This document shows, in pieces, positions 1-5,680 of a DNA stretch of 7,765 nt. The stretch is from Prevotella sp. UBA3208 (GTDB taxonomy: Bacteria; Bacteroidota; Bacteroidia; Bacteroidales; Bacteroidaceae): positions 1 to 7,765 of the forward strand of contig DEWO01000127.1 in the NCBI GenBank assembly GCA_002363695.1, given 5' to 3'. Numbering within the stretch: position 1 is the stretch's first letter; each line of letters begins with the position of its first letter. The notes below the pieces were generated by a model. That model was not told the origin of the DNA. It worked only from the letters and a program-made list of their open reading frames with translations, and did no database searches. The translations under genes and the position numbers were made by a program.

Positions 1-131
1 ACGAAGGCTCAAAGGATGGTCGCGCATACACAAAGGTTATCAAGATGGTAAAGAGCCCCAAGACTGGTGCTTACATCTTTGACGAGCAGATGGTTCCTAA
101 CGAGGCTGTTAAGGACTTCTTCAAGAACTAA
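1..131 (+). CDS. DUF4295 family small protein, 3' end only
   Basis: This is the 3' part of a short, lysine-rich protein cut by the window edge. The reading frame begins with the last two bases of a codon and then gives EGSKDGRAYTKVIKMVKSPK and so on, ending in KDFFKN and TAA at 129-131. The sequence matches my memory of the roughly 50-residue DUF4295 family of Bacteroidota, which usually lies just after the ribosomal protein genes rpmB and rpmG and just before ftsY; about 42 residues are visible, so only the first few are missing. The high lysine content and that usual position suggest a ribosome-associated role, but this is inference. A strong terminator follows 22 bases after the stop, so this is the last gene of its transcript. 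Confidence 0.8.
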   Translation, partial: EGSKDGRAYTKVIKMVKSPKTGAYIFDEQMVPNEAVKDFFKN

Positions 132-153
132 TATTTAGATTTCCGATAAATTT

Positions 154-189
154 AAGGCTGCAATGTTTGGTTGCAGCCTTATTTTTTTG
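154..189 (+). terminator. Rho-independent terminator
   Basis: A perfect 10-bp stem (AAGGCTGCAA at 154-163 paired with TTGCAGCCTT at 171-180) closes a 7-base loop and is followed by ATTTTTTTG. This is a textbook intrinsic terminator for the DUF4295 transcript. Its loop and T-run overlap the promoter that reads on into ftsY. Confidence 0.9.
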
Positions 190-197
190 TACCTTTG
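166..197 (+). promoter_or_regulatory. Bacteroidota-type promoter for ftsY
   Basis: The -7 box TACCTTTG (190-197) fits the Bacteroidota consensus TAnnTTTG. A TTTG at 166-169, 20 bases upstream, fits the -33 box. Transcription would begin near 202-205, leaving a leader of only about 15 bases before the ftsY ATG at 218. The -33 box lies inside the loop of the preceding terminator. The box match is seen directly; promoter activity is inferred. Confidence 0.7.
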
Positions 198-217
198 CAG
201 ACGTAATATGTTATATT

Positions 218-1174
218 ATGGGTATTTTCGGTTTTTTTAGTAAGGATAAGAAGGAAACGCTGGACAAGGGCTTGGAGAAAACCAAGACCAGCGTGTTCGA
301 CAAGTTAGCCCGTGCTGTGGCTGGCAAGTCTAAGGTTGATGACGACGTGCTCGACAACTTGGAGGAAGTGTTGATTACGTCGGATGTAGGCGTAGAAACT
401 ACATTGAAGATTATTGAGCGCATTGAGGCACGTGTGGCTCGCGACAAGTACGTCTCAACCAATGAACTGAATGCTATATTGCGTGACGAGATAGCCTCAT
501 TATTGGCTGAAAACAATAGCGAGGATAATGACAACTGGGACCTTCCTGCAGATCATAAGCCCTACGTGATACTTGTCGTTGGTGTCAATGGAGTGGGCAA
601 AACCACCACTATAGGTAAACTGGCCTGGCAGTTCAAGCAGGCTGGCAAGAAAGTCTATCTGGGTGCTGCCGATACCTTCCGTGCTGCTGCTGTCGAGCAA
701 TTGTGCATCTGGGGCGAGCGCGTAGGTGTGCCTGTGGTCAAGCAGCAGATGGGGTCAGACCCCGCCTCGGTGGCTTTCGACACCCTGCAGAGCGCTAAGG
801 CAAACGGTGCCGACGTGGTACTGATAGATACGGCAGGGCGACTGCACAACAAGGTTGGTCTGATGAACGAGCTGAAGAAGATTAAGGAGGTGATGAAGAA
901 GGTGCTGCCCGATGCCCCTGATGAGGTGATGCTCGTGCTGGATGGCTCAACGGGACAGAATGCCTTCGAGCAGGCCAAGCAGTTCTCGGCTGTCACACAG
1001 ATAACCTCGCTGGCCATTACTAAACTCGACGGTACTGCCAAGGGTGGAGTCGTTATCGGCATTAGCGACCAGTTGAAGGTGCCTGTGAAGTACATCGGTT
1101 TGGGTGAGGGTATGAAAGACCTGCAACTCTTCAACAAGACACAGTTTGTTGACTCATTGTTCAAGCATGAATAA
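218..1174 (+). CDS. ftsY: Signal recognition particle receptor FtsY (SRP GTPase)
   Basis: FtsY is the membrane-associated GTPase that receives ribosome-SRP complexes and hands nascent membrane proteins to the Sec translocon. The protein has 318 residues. A helical N domain (about 20-110) is followed by the G domain. The motifs visible are G1 GVNGVGKTTT (122-131), the DTFRAAA motif (152-158), G3 DTAGR (204-208), G4 TKLDG (268-272) and a C-terminal GLGEG. The long acidic A domain of E. coli FtsY is absent, leaving a short amphipathic start (MGIFGFFSKDKK), as in many Bacteroidota. I chose ATG 218 because the frame extends upstream only through the terminator and promoter, and because MGIFGFF is a typical FtsY start. 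The 3' end overlaps rimO by 8 bases, so the two are probably cotranscribed. Confidence 0.97.
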   Translation: MGIFGFFSKDKKETLDKGLEKTKTSVFDKLARAVAGKSKVDDDVLDNLEEVLITSDVGVETTLKIIERIEARVARDKYVSTNELNAILRDEIASLLAENNSEDNDNWDLPADHKPYVILVVGVNGVGKTTTIGKLAWQFKQAGKKVYLGAADTFRAAAVEQLCIWGERVGVPVVKQQMGSDPASVAFDTLQSAKANGADVVLIDTAGRLHNKVGLMNELKKIKEVMKKVLPDAPDEVMLVLDGSTGQNAFEQAKQFSAVTQITSLAITKLDGTAKGGVVIGISDQLKVPVKYIGLGEGMKDLQLFNKTQFVDSLFKHE

Positions 1175-2456
1175 GCCAACCATAGATATTATCACGCTGG
1201 GGTGCTCCAAGAATCTGGTAGATTCAGAGAACCTGATGGGACTCTTCGAGGCCAATGGCTATCATGTCACCCATGATGCTGAGGAGCCTCAGGGGGACAT
1301 TGCCGTGGTGAACACCTGTGGATTCATTGAGGATGCCAAGCAAGAGAGCATAGATACCATTTTGGAATTGGCTCAGGCCAAAGAAGAGGGGAGGTTGCAG
1401 AAACTATATGTGATGGGCTGTCTGTCAGAGCGCTATCTGGCGGATCTGGAGAAGGAAATTCCCGAAGTGGATGGCTGGTACGGCAAGTTCAACTATAAGC
1501 AGTTGTTGAAAGACCTCTCGGCTGAAGCTGTTTGCACGGGTTGCCGCCACATTACCACGCCCAGACACTATGCTTATCTGAAGATTTCAGAAGGCTGCGA
1601 CCGCCATTGTGCCTATTGTGCCATTCCGTTGATTACGGGTCGTCACCAGAGTCGTCCGATGAAGGACATTCTGGACGAGGTGCGCTATCTGGTCAGTCAG
1701 GGCACCAAGGAGTTTCAGGTCATAGCCCAGGAGTTGACCTACTATGGTGTCGACTTGGACGGCAAGCAGCACATAGCAGAGTTGATAGAGCAGATGGCCG
1801 ATATAGAGGGCGTTGAGTGGATTCGTCTGCACTATGCCTATCCGGCTCATTTCCCATGGGACCTGTTGCGCGTTATGCGTGAGAAGAAGAACGTCTGCAA
1901 CTATCTGGACATTGCCTTGCAGCACATCTCGGATCACATGTTGAGCCGAATGCAGCGTCATGTGACCAAGGAAGAGACCTACGAGTTGATTCGCCGTATG
2001 CGCAAGGAAGTGCCAGGCATTCATCTCCGTACCACGCTGATGGTGGGGTTCCCTGGAGAGACTGATGAAGACTTCCGCGAACTGTTGGAGTTTACCAAAT
2101 GGGCTCGTTTTGAACGAATGGGAGCCTTTGCCTATTCTGAAGAGGACGGCACCTATTCAGCCCTTCACTATGAGGACGATGTACCTGCAGAGGTCAAGCA
2201 ACAGCGTCTGGATAAGCTCATGCGCGTTCAGCAGAACATCTCGACAGAGATAGAAGCAGCAAAGATAGGCCAAACCCTGCTTGTGGTCGTCGACCGTCAG
2301 GAGGGTGACTGGTATGTAGGCCGTAGCGAGTTCTGCTCACCCGAGGTTGATCCAGAGGTGCTGATACCCATTGACGAAGGATTGACCATCGGTGAGTTCT
2401 ATCCAGTCCGCGTGACGGACGCTGAGGAGTTTGACTTATACGCGACCACCCAATAA
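1167..2456 (+). CDS. rimO: Ribosomal protein uS12 methylthiotransferase RimO
   Basis: RimO is a radical-SAM enzyme that uses two 4Fe-4S clusters and S-adenosylmethionine to add a methylthio group to a conserved aspartate of ribosomal protein S12. The protein has 429 residues, a normal length. The N-terminal UPF0004 domain carries the three cluster cysteines: C13 (TLGCSKN), C51 (NTCGF) and C85 (MGCLSER). The radical-SAM motif CDRHCAYC supplies C143, C147 and C150. A TRAM domain fills about 363-429. The TLGCSKNLVDSE start and the EGCDRHCAYCAIP motif favour RimO over MiaB or MtaB. ATG 1167 gives the proper start MNKPTIDIITLGCSKN and overlaps ftsY in the form ATGAATAA, suggesting translational coupling. 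An additional CTGC pair (C122, C125) lies between the two domains. Confidence 0.96.
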   Translation: MNKPTIDIITLGCSKNLVDSENLMGLFEANGYHVTHDAEEPQGDIAVVNTCGFIEDAKQESIDTILELAQAKEEGRLQKLYVMGCLSERYLADLEKEIPEVDGWYGKFNYKQLLKDLSAEAVCTGCRHITTPRHYAYLKISEGCDRHCAYCAIPLITGRHQSRPMKDILDEVRYLVSQGTKEFQVIAQELTYYGVDLDGKQHIAELIEQMADIEGVEWIRLHYAYPAHFPWDLLRVMREKKNVCNYLDIALQHISDHMLSRMQRHVTKEETYELIRRMRKEVPGIHLRTTLMVGFPGETDEDFRELLEFTKWARFERMGAFAYSEEDGTYSALHYEDDVPAEVKQQRLDKLMRVQQNISTEIEAAKIGQTLLVVVDRQEGDWYVGRSEFCSPEVDPEVLIPIDEGLTIGEFYPVRVTDAEEFDLYATTQ

Positions 2457-2489
2457 ACGCATCATTAACGTACAAAGCATGATTAGCTA

Positions 2490-2771
2490 ATGAATAACAA
2501 GGAATTTATTAACGAGTTGGCTGAACGTACAGGTTACAGTTCCAAAGACACCCAAAAGCTGGTAGATAACATCATCAATGCCATGGGGGATGCTTTTCAG
2601 GAGGACCATGCCGTGCTGGTGCCTAACTTTGGGACCTTCGAACCTAAGAAGAAACTGGAGCGAGTCATCGTCAATCCTGCTTCGGGGCAGCGTATGTTGG
2701 TGCCGCCCAAACTGGTGTTGGGTTTCAAACCCAACCAGACGTGGAAGGATAAACTGAAAGGAGGAGAGTAG
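2490..2771 (+). CDS. HU family DNA-binding protein
   Basis: This is a small, soluble nucleoid protein of 93 residues, the usual HU/IHF length. It has the N-terminal helical dimerisation region (about 3-40), the conserved turn PNFGTF (45-50), a basic beta-arm with KKKLERVIVNPASGQ (53-67) that keeps the proline of the RNPxTG DNA-kinking motif (P63), and the closing strand and helix LGFKPNQTWKDKL (77-89). It should bind and bend duplex DNA as a dimer with little sequence specificity. It lies 33 bases after rimO, with no terminator between them, so it may share that transcript. Its last codons (KGGE) also form the Shine-Dalgarno of the next HU-type gene, 2 bases downstream. The two might form a heterodimer, but that is inference. 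Confidence 0.92.
   Translation: MNNKEFINELAERTGYSSKDTQKLVDNIINAMGDAFQEDHAVLVPNFGTFEPKKKLERVIVNPASGQRMLVPPKLVLGFKPNQTWKDKLKGGE
2757..2764 (+). promoter_or_regulatory. Unusually strong Shine-Dalgarno before the HU-LysM gene
   Basis: AAAGGAGG lies 9 bases before ATG 2774 and is perfectly complementary to the CCTCCTTT tail of 16S rRNA. It is embedded in the final codons of the upstream HU gene. Bacteroidota usually initiate translation without such a site: of the other starts seen here (ftsY, rimO, HU, moxR, DUF58, the DUF4381-like gene and batA), none has a comparable site at the right distance. Confidence 0.6.
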
Positions 2772-2773
2772 TC

Positions 2774-3988
2774 ATGGGAAAGCTGACTATACAAGAGATA
2801 GCGTCTGTGCTGACCGAGAAGAATGGCTTTGAGAAGAGCGAGGCCAACAAGTTCGTATCGGCCATGTTTTCGTTGATACAAGAGCGTTTGGAAACTGATC
2901 AACTGGTAAAAATCAAAGGTCTCGGCACGTTCAAGATTATCGGTGTGGAGGCCCGCGAGAGCATCAGCGTCCGTACAGGCGAGCGCGTCACCATTAATGG
3001 GCATTCCAAGGTGTCGTTCACGCCCGATGCCACCATGAAGGAGTTGGTCAACAAGCCCTTCTCCCAGTTCGAGACCGTAGTGCTGAACGATGGGGTGGAG
3101 TTTGATGACATCAAAGACGAGCCGGAAGGAGATGAGCCCGTTGAGGACGCATCCCAGGAATCTGCTCCCGTGCAACCCTTGATAGAGGTCGTGGAAGAGG
3201 ATACTATCCCTCAGGAAGCGGAAGAACCGTTGCCGGAATCGTCTTCGTCTGAGGAACCTTTGCCAGAGGTGTCTGAGGAACCATTGTTAGAGGTGGTGGA
3301 AGAACCGTCGTCTGAGTTGGCAGAAAAAGCAGAACCTCAGGAGGCTGCAGTTATACAACCTCAGAGAATAGAAGAGCCTGTAGCCAGACAGACTGTCGAA
3401 CCTGCTCCTGTTGCTAATTCCCATTCGATAGGACATTGGATATTGTATGCTGTTCTTTCATTGCTATTGATGGCTGTTTCGGGCTTTGCTGGCTATTATT
3501 ATGGCAGCTACAAGACACTGATGTCCACGCCTCAGCCCGATACCGTTGTGGTACACGATACGGTGACCGCAGTCCCTGTAGACACCATTCCTGCACAGCA
3601 GACTCTGTCAGAGCAGCCTGACGTGAAGCCCGAACCTCAGAAACCTGCAGCAGAAGTGCCCAAGGTAGAGCCCGTTCAGGCTCCTGCCAAACCACAGCAG
3701 ACAGCAGCACAGGCTGAGAGAAAGGACACCAAGCCTGACGAGGACTTTGACAAGTATGCCGAGAAGGACTCCCGTGTTCGCTTGGGTGCCTATCGCATTG
3801 TCGGTCTCTCCCACGAGGTGAAGGTGCAGAAGGGGCAGACTTTCTACAGCATCTGTCGAGGCAACCTCGGTCCGGACATGGAGTGCTATGTAGAAGTATA
3901 TAACAACCTGTCACAGAACCCCAAACTTAAAGAAGGTCAGATTATCAAGATTCCCAAGCTCCAGCTGAAGAAAAGACGCAAACAGTAG
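2774..3988 (+). CDS. Membrane-anchored HU domain protein with C-terminal LysM-like domain
   Basis: The protein has 404 residues. An HU-like domain occupies about 1-95, with the signature GLGTF at 49-53. In its beta-arm the usual NPxTG is replaced by SVRTGE (65-70), so the DNA-intercalating proline is missing. A long Glu/Pro-rich linker (about 105-215) contains near-repeats beginning EEP at 150, 160, 168 and 176. One hydrophobic segment (about 222-243, WILYAVLSLLLMAVSGFAGY) is a clear transmembrane helix with no signal peptide before it. A Pro/Gln/Lys-rich spacer (about 250-335) leads to a LysM-like domain (347-395: VKVQKGQTFYSICRGNLG, then VEVYNNLSQNPKLKEGQIIKIP) and a basic tail KKRRKQ. The likely topology is HU in the cytoplasm and LysM in the periplasm, so the protein could tether the nucleoid to the cell wall; this is inferred from domain order only. 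It is probably cotranslated with the upstream HU. Confidence 0.85.
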   Translation: MGKLTIQEIASVLTEKNGFEKSEANKFVSAMFSLIQERLETDQLVKIKGLGTFKIIGVEARESISVRTGERVTINGHSKVSFTPDATMKELVNKPFSQFETVVLNDGVEFDDIKDEPEGDEPVEDASQESAPVQPLIEVVEEDTIPQEAEEPLPESSSSEEPLPEVSEEPLLEVVEEPSSELAEKAEPQEAAVIQPQRIEEPVARQTVEPAPVANSHSIGHWILYAVLSLLLMAVSGFAGYYYGSYKTLMSTPQPDTVVVHDTVTAVPVDTIPAQQTLSEQPDVKPEPQKPAAEVPKVEPVQAPAKPQQTAAQAERKDTKPDEDFDKYAEKDSRVRLGAYRIVGLSHEVKVQKGQTFYSICRGNLGPDMECYVEVYNNLSQNPKLKEGQIIKIPKLQLKKRRKQ

Positions 3989-4049
3989 TTCTATGTGTCA
4001 CTGACTGTTAACTGCATGTTAACGTTCCGTAAAAAGTGGCATCCTTTAA

Positions 4050-4415
4050 GTTATATTCTTCTGTACGCTGACCGTCTATCTCGAAGAATTGATGCCGTTT
4101 CAGCATTTCTTCATGAGTCTCACCATTGCCGGCTTCATCCGCAACGGTGTGGTTGACAGCATCTGCGGCGGTGTCTACAGCTATCTGTTCCGTTATCATG
4201 TGGCCGACAATTTGGTTCGTGCTTTGCAACCGATAGACGTCACTCAGAGTATTATGATGGCTGTGAAGTATCTCTATGGTGTGGTTTGTCTGGCCGGCTG
4301 TTTCTTCTTGCTGCTTCTTATGTTGTGGCACGTGCAGCCTGTGCGTTCCACTCTGAAGCACATACCCTATTGGAACAAGATAGGTCGCGACATGCGCAGA
4401 GAGTTATCATCATAA
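4050..4415 (+). pseudogene. Remnant: C-terminal end of a membrane transporter, probably MFS type
   Basis: After an in-frame TAA (4047-4049), the frame stays open for about 120 codons to TAA 4413-4415. It reads VIFFCTLTVYLEELMPFQHF, then SLTIAGFIRNGVVDSICGGVYSYLFRYHVADN, then a final hydrophobic helix (VKYLYGVVCLAGCFFLLLLMLW) and a charged tail (RSTLKHIPYWNKIGRDMRRE). This resembles the last part of the 14-helix MFS drug-efflux transporters of Bacteroidota as I remember them. The first in-frame ATG (4092) falls inside the protein-like stretch, so most of an expected protein of over 500 residues is missing. No transporter sequence remains upstream, where the HU-LysM gene ends at 3988. The best reading is a gene that lost its 5' part by deletion. 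A small expressed one-helix membrane protein is possible but less likely. Confidence 0.5.
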
Positions 4416-4588
4416 CGTTATGCCTTTCGTAAATGTGGGCACACTCATAGGAATTCTGCTTCCCTTGGTATCATCGTCATCGTTGTCATCGGCTGAAAAA
4501 CCGGGGAAGTATACGCCATAGTAAGTTTTAGAAAACTCTTTTAATATTATTTAGGTATGCGGATGTGTGTAATGACGGGGAAAATGCG
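4416..4588. other. Intergenic stretch, possible small ORF of uncertain strand
   Basis: No recognisable gene. On the + strand, ATG 4420 opens a 33-codon frame (MPFVNVGTLIGILLPLVSSS then SLSSAEKPGKYTP) ending at TAG 4519-4521. On the - strand, a frame without an ATG at its head runs leftward from about 4550 to TGA 4412-4410 and reads KTYYGVYFPGFSADDNDDDD then TKGSRIPMSVPTFTKGITL, which looks like a protein C-terminus. The two cannot both be coding, and I recognise neither. Around 4524-4542 there is a weak A/T-rich hairpin before CTTTT. Confidence 0.3.
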
Positions 4589-4596
4589 TACTTTTG
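4589..4596 (+). promoter_or_regulatory. Bacteroidota-type promoter -7 box for the moxR-bat operon
   Basis: TACTTTTG fits the TAnnTTTG consensus of the Bacteroidota housekeeping sigma factor. The -33 region is weak (TGTG at 4566-4569, 19 bases upstream). Transcription would begin near 4602 and give an A-rich leader of about 33 bases (AAATTAAAAGTAAATAGG then TAAAAAAGTAATATT), typical of Shine-Dalgarno-free initiation in this phylum. Confidence 0.65.
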
Positions 4597-4634
4597 CATC
4601 CAAATTAAAAGTAAATAGGTAAAAAAGTAATATT

Positions 4635-5630
4635 ATGGCAGAAGCTATTGACATCCGCGAACTGAATGTGCGGATAGAACAACAGAGTGGATTCGTGACC
4701 AACCTCGTGACGGGCATGGATCAGGTGATTGTAGGACAGAAGCATTTGGTGGACTCATTGCTGATTGGTCTGCTGAGTGATGGTAATATTCTGCTGGAGG
4801 GCGTTCCTGGTTTGGCAAAGACGCTGGCTATCAAGACGCTGGCGCAGCTGATTGACGCAACCTATAGCCGTATTCAGTTTACGCCTGACCTGTTGCCTGC
4901 CGACGTGACGGGTACGATGATATATTCGCAGAAGGACGAGCGGTTCCAGGTGAAGAAGGGACCGGTGTTTGCCAACTTCGTGCTGGCTGATGAAATCAAC
5001 CGTGCTCCGGCCAAGGTGCAGAGTGCCTTGCTGGAGGCCATGCAGGAGAAGCAGGTAACTATTGGCAGCGACACCTTCGAACTGCCGAACCCGTTCCTGG
5101 TGATGGCTACGCAGAACCCCATCGAGCAGGAGGGTACCTATCCGTTGCCTGAGGCCCAGATGGACCGTTTCATGCTGAAGGTGGTCATCGGCTATCCTAC
5201 CATCGAGGAGGAGAAGAAGATTATCCGCGAGAACATTGGCAGCGGTTTGCCCAAGGTGACGCCTGTGACCACGGCTGACGAGATTGTCAAGGCCCGTCAG
5301 GTGGTGCGCGAGGTTTATCTGGACGAGAAGATTGAACAGTATATTGCCGACATCGTGTTTGCTACCCGTTTCCCTGACCGTTATGGCCTGAAGGATATGA
5401 AGGACATGATTTCGTTTGGTGGTTCGCCCCGTGCCAGCATCAACCTGGCAAAGGCTGCCCGTGCCTATGCCTTCATCAAACGCCGTGGCTACGTGGTGCC
5501 CGAGGACGTACGTGCCGTGGCTCACGACGTGCTGCGCCATCGTATCGGCCTGACCTACGAGGCTGAGGCTTCGAATGTAACCAGCGAGGAGATTGTCTCG
5601 AAGATTGTCAACAAGGTGGAAGTGCCCTAA
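4635..5630 (+). CDS. MoxR family AAA+ ATPase
   Basis: This is a cytoplasmic AAA+ ATPase of 331 residues, the normal length for the family, thought to act as a chaperone-like partner of vWA-domain proteins encoded beside it. Visible motifs are Walker A GVPGLAKT (56-63), Walker B LADEIN (117-122), sensor 1 in MATQNP (N161), the MoxR signature EQEGTYPLPEAQMDRF (164-179) containing the likely arginine finger R178, and sensor 2 in GGSPRAS (R266). The C-terminal helical lid follows, about 195-325. It is the first gene after the promoter and heads the moxR-DUF58-bat operon. In Bacteroides fragilis the equivalent bat locus was linked to aerotolerance, and in other bacteria such loci are linked to envelope stress; the role here is inferred from these. 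Confidence 0.95.
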   Translation: MAEAIDIRELNVRIEQQSGFVTNLVTGMDQVIVGQKHLVDSLLIGLLSDGNILLEGVPGLAKTLAIKTLAQLIDATYSRIQFTPDLLPADVTGTMIYSQKDERFQVKKGPVFANFVLADEINRAPAKVQSALLEAMQEKQVTIGSDTFELPNPFLVMATQNPIEQEGTYPLPEAQMDRFMLKVVIGYPTIEEEKKIIRENIGSGLPKVTPVTTADEIVKARQVVREVYLDEKIEQYIADIVFATRFPDRYGLKDMKDMISFGGSPRASINLAKAARAYAFIKRRGYVVPEDVRAVAHDVLRHRIGLTYEAEASNVTSEEIVSKIVNKVEVP

Positions 5631-5680
5631 AAACTAGTCAAACTAGTAATAACTAGTCAAACTAGCATATGGAAACTAGC
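5631..5680 (+). repeat. CTAG-centred short tandem repeat array
   Basis: AACTAGT occurs at 5632-5638, 5641-5647 and 5651-5657, with AACTAGC at 5660-5666 and again at 5674-5680 (inside the first codons of the next gene). The first four can be read as two 16-base copies of AACTAGTCAAACTAG(T/C) separated by AAT. ACTAGT is its own reverse complement, so each full unit is also a small palindrome. By eye I found no other CTAG in the window. The array fills the whole gap between moxR and the DUF58 gene. Confidence 0.8.

Noticed and set aside
167..217. An upstream TTG start that would lengthen FtsY by 17 residues
   Set aside because: The extension runs through the terminator and promoter and encodes a Cys/Phe-rich stretch unlike FtsY; ATG 218 gives the typical MGIFGFF start.
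655..1179. A 174-codon open frame on the - strand opposite ftsY
   Set aside because: Its Ser/Thr/Cys-rich translation mirrors conserved FtsY codons; no family is recognisable.
2482..2491. ATTAGCTAAT palindrome overlapping the HU start codon, as a possible autoregulatory operator
   Set aside because: About eight perfect 10-base palindromes are expected by chance in a window of this size, and its flanks do not extend the symmetry.
4007..4023. GTTAAC-TGCAT-GTTAAC after the HU-LysM gene, as a terminator
   Set aside because: The stem is only 6 bp and A/T-rich, and no T-run follows; GTTAAC is itself a palindrome, so the pairing is weak evidence.
4008..4361. A 117-codon - strand frame across the transporter remnant
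   Set aside because: The + strand gives a coherent membrane-protein C-terminus with a hydrophobic helix, while the - strand gives a His/Gln-rich translation without recognisable features.
4524..4542. AGTTT-TAGA-AAACT followed by CTTTT, as a terminator
   Set aside because: The stem is 5 bp with one G-C pair and would be too unstable; no T-run of useful length follows.
4755..5540. A 261-codon open frame on the - strand opposite moxR
   Set aside because: It lies entirely within a confident moxR gene, its translation is rich in His, Leu and Gln like an antisense shadow, and it has no recognisable domain or promoter.
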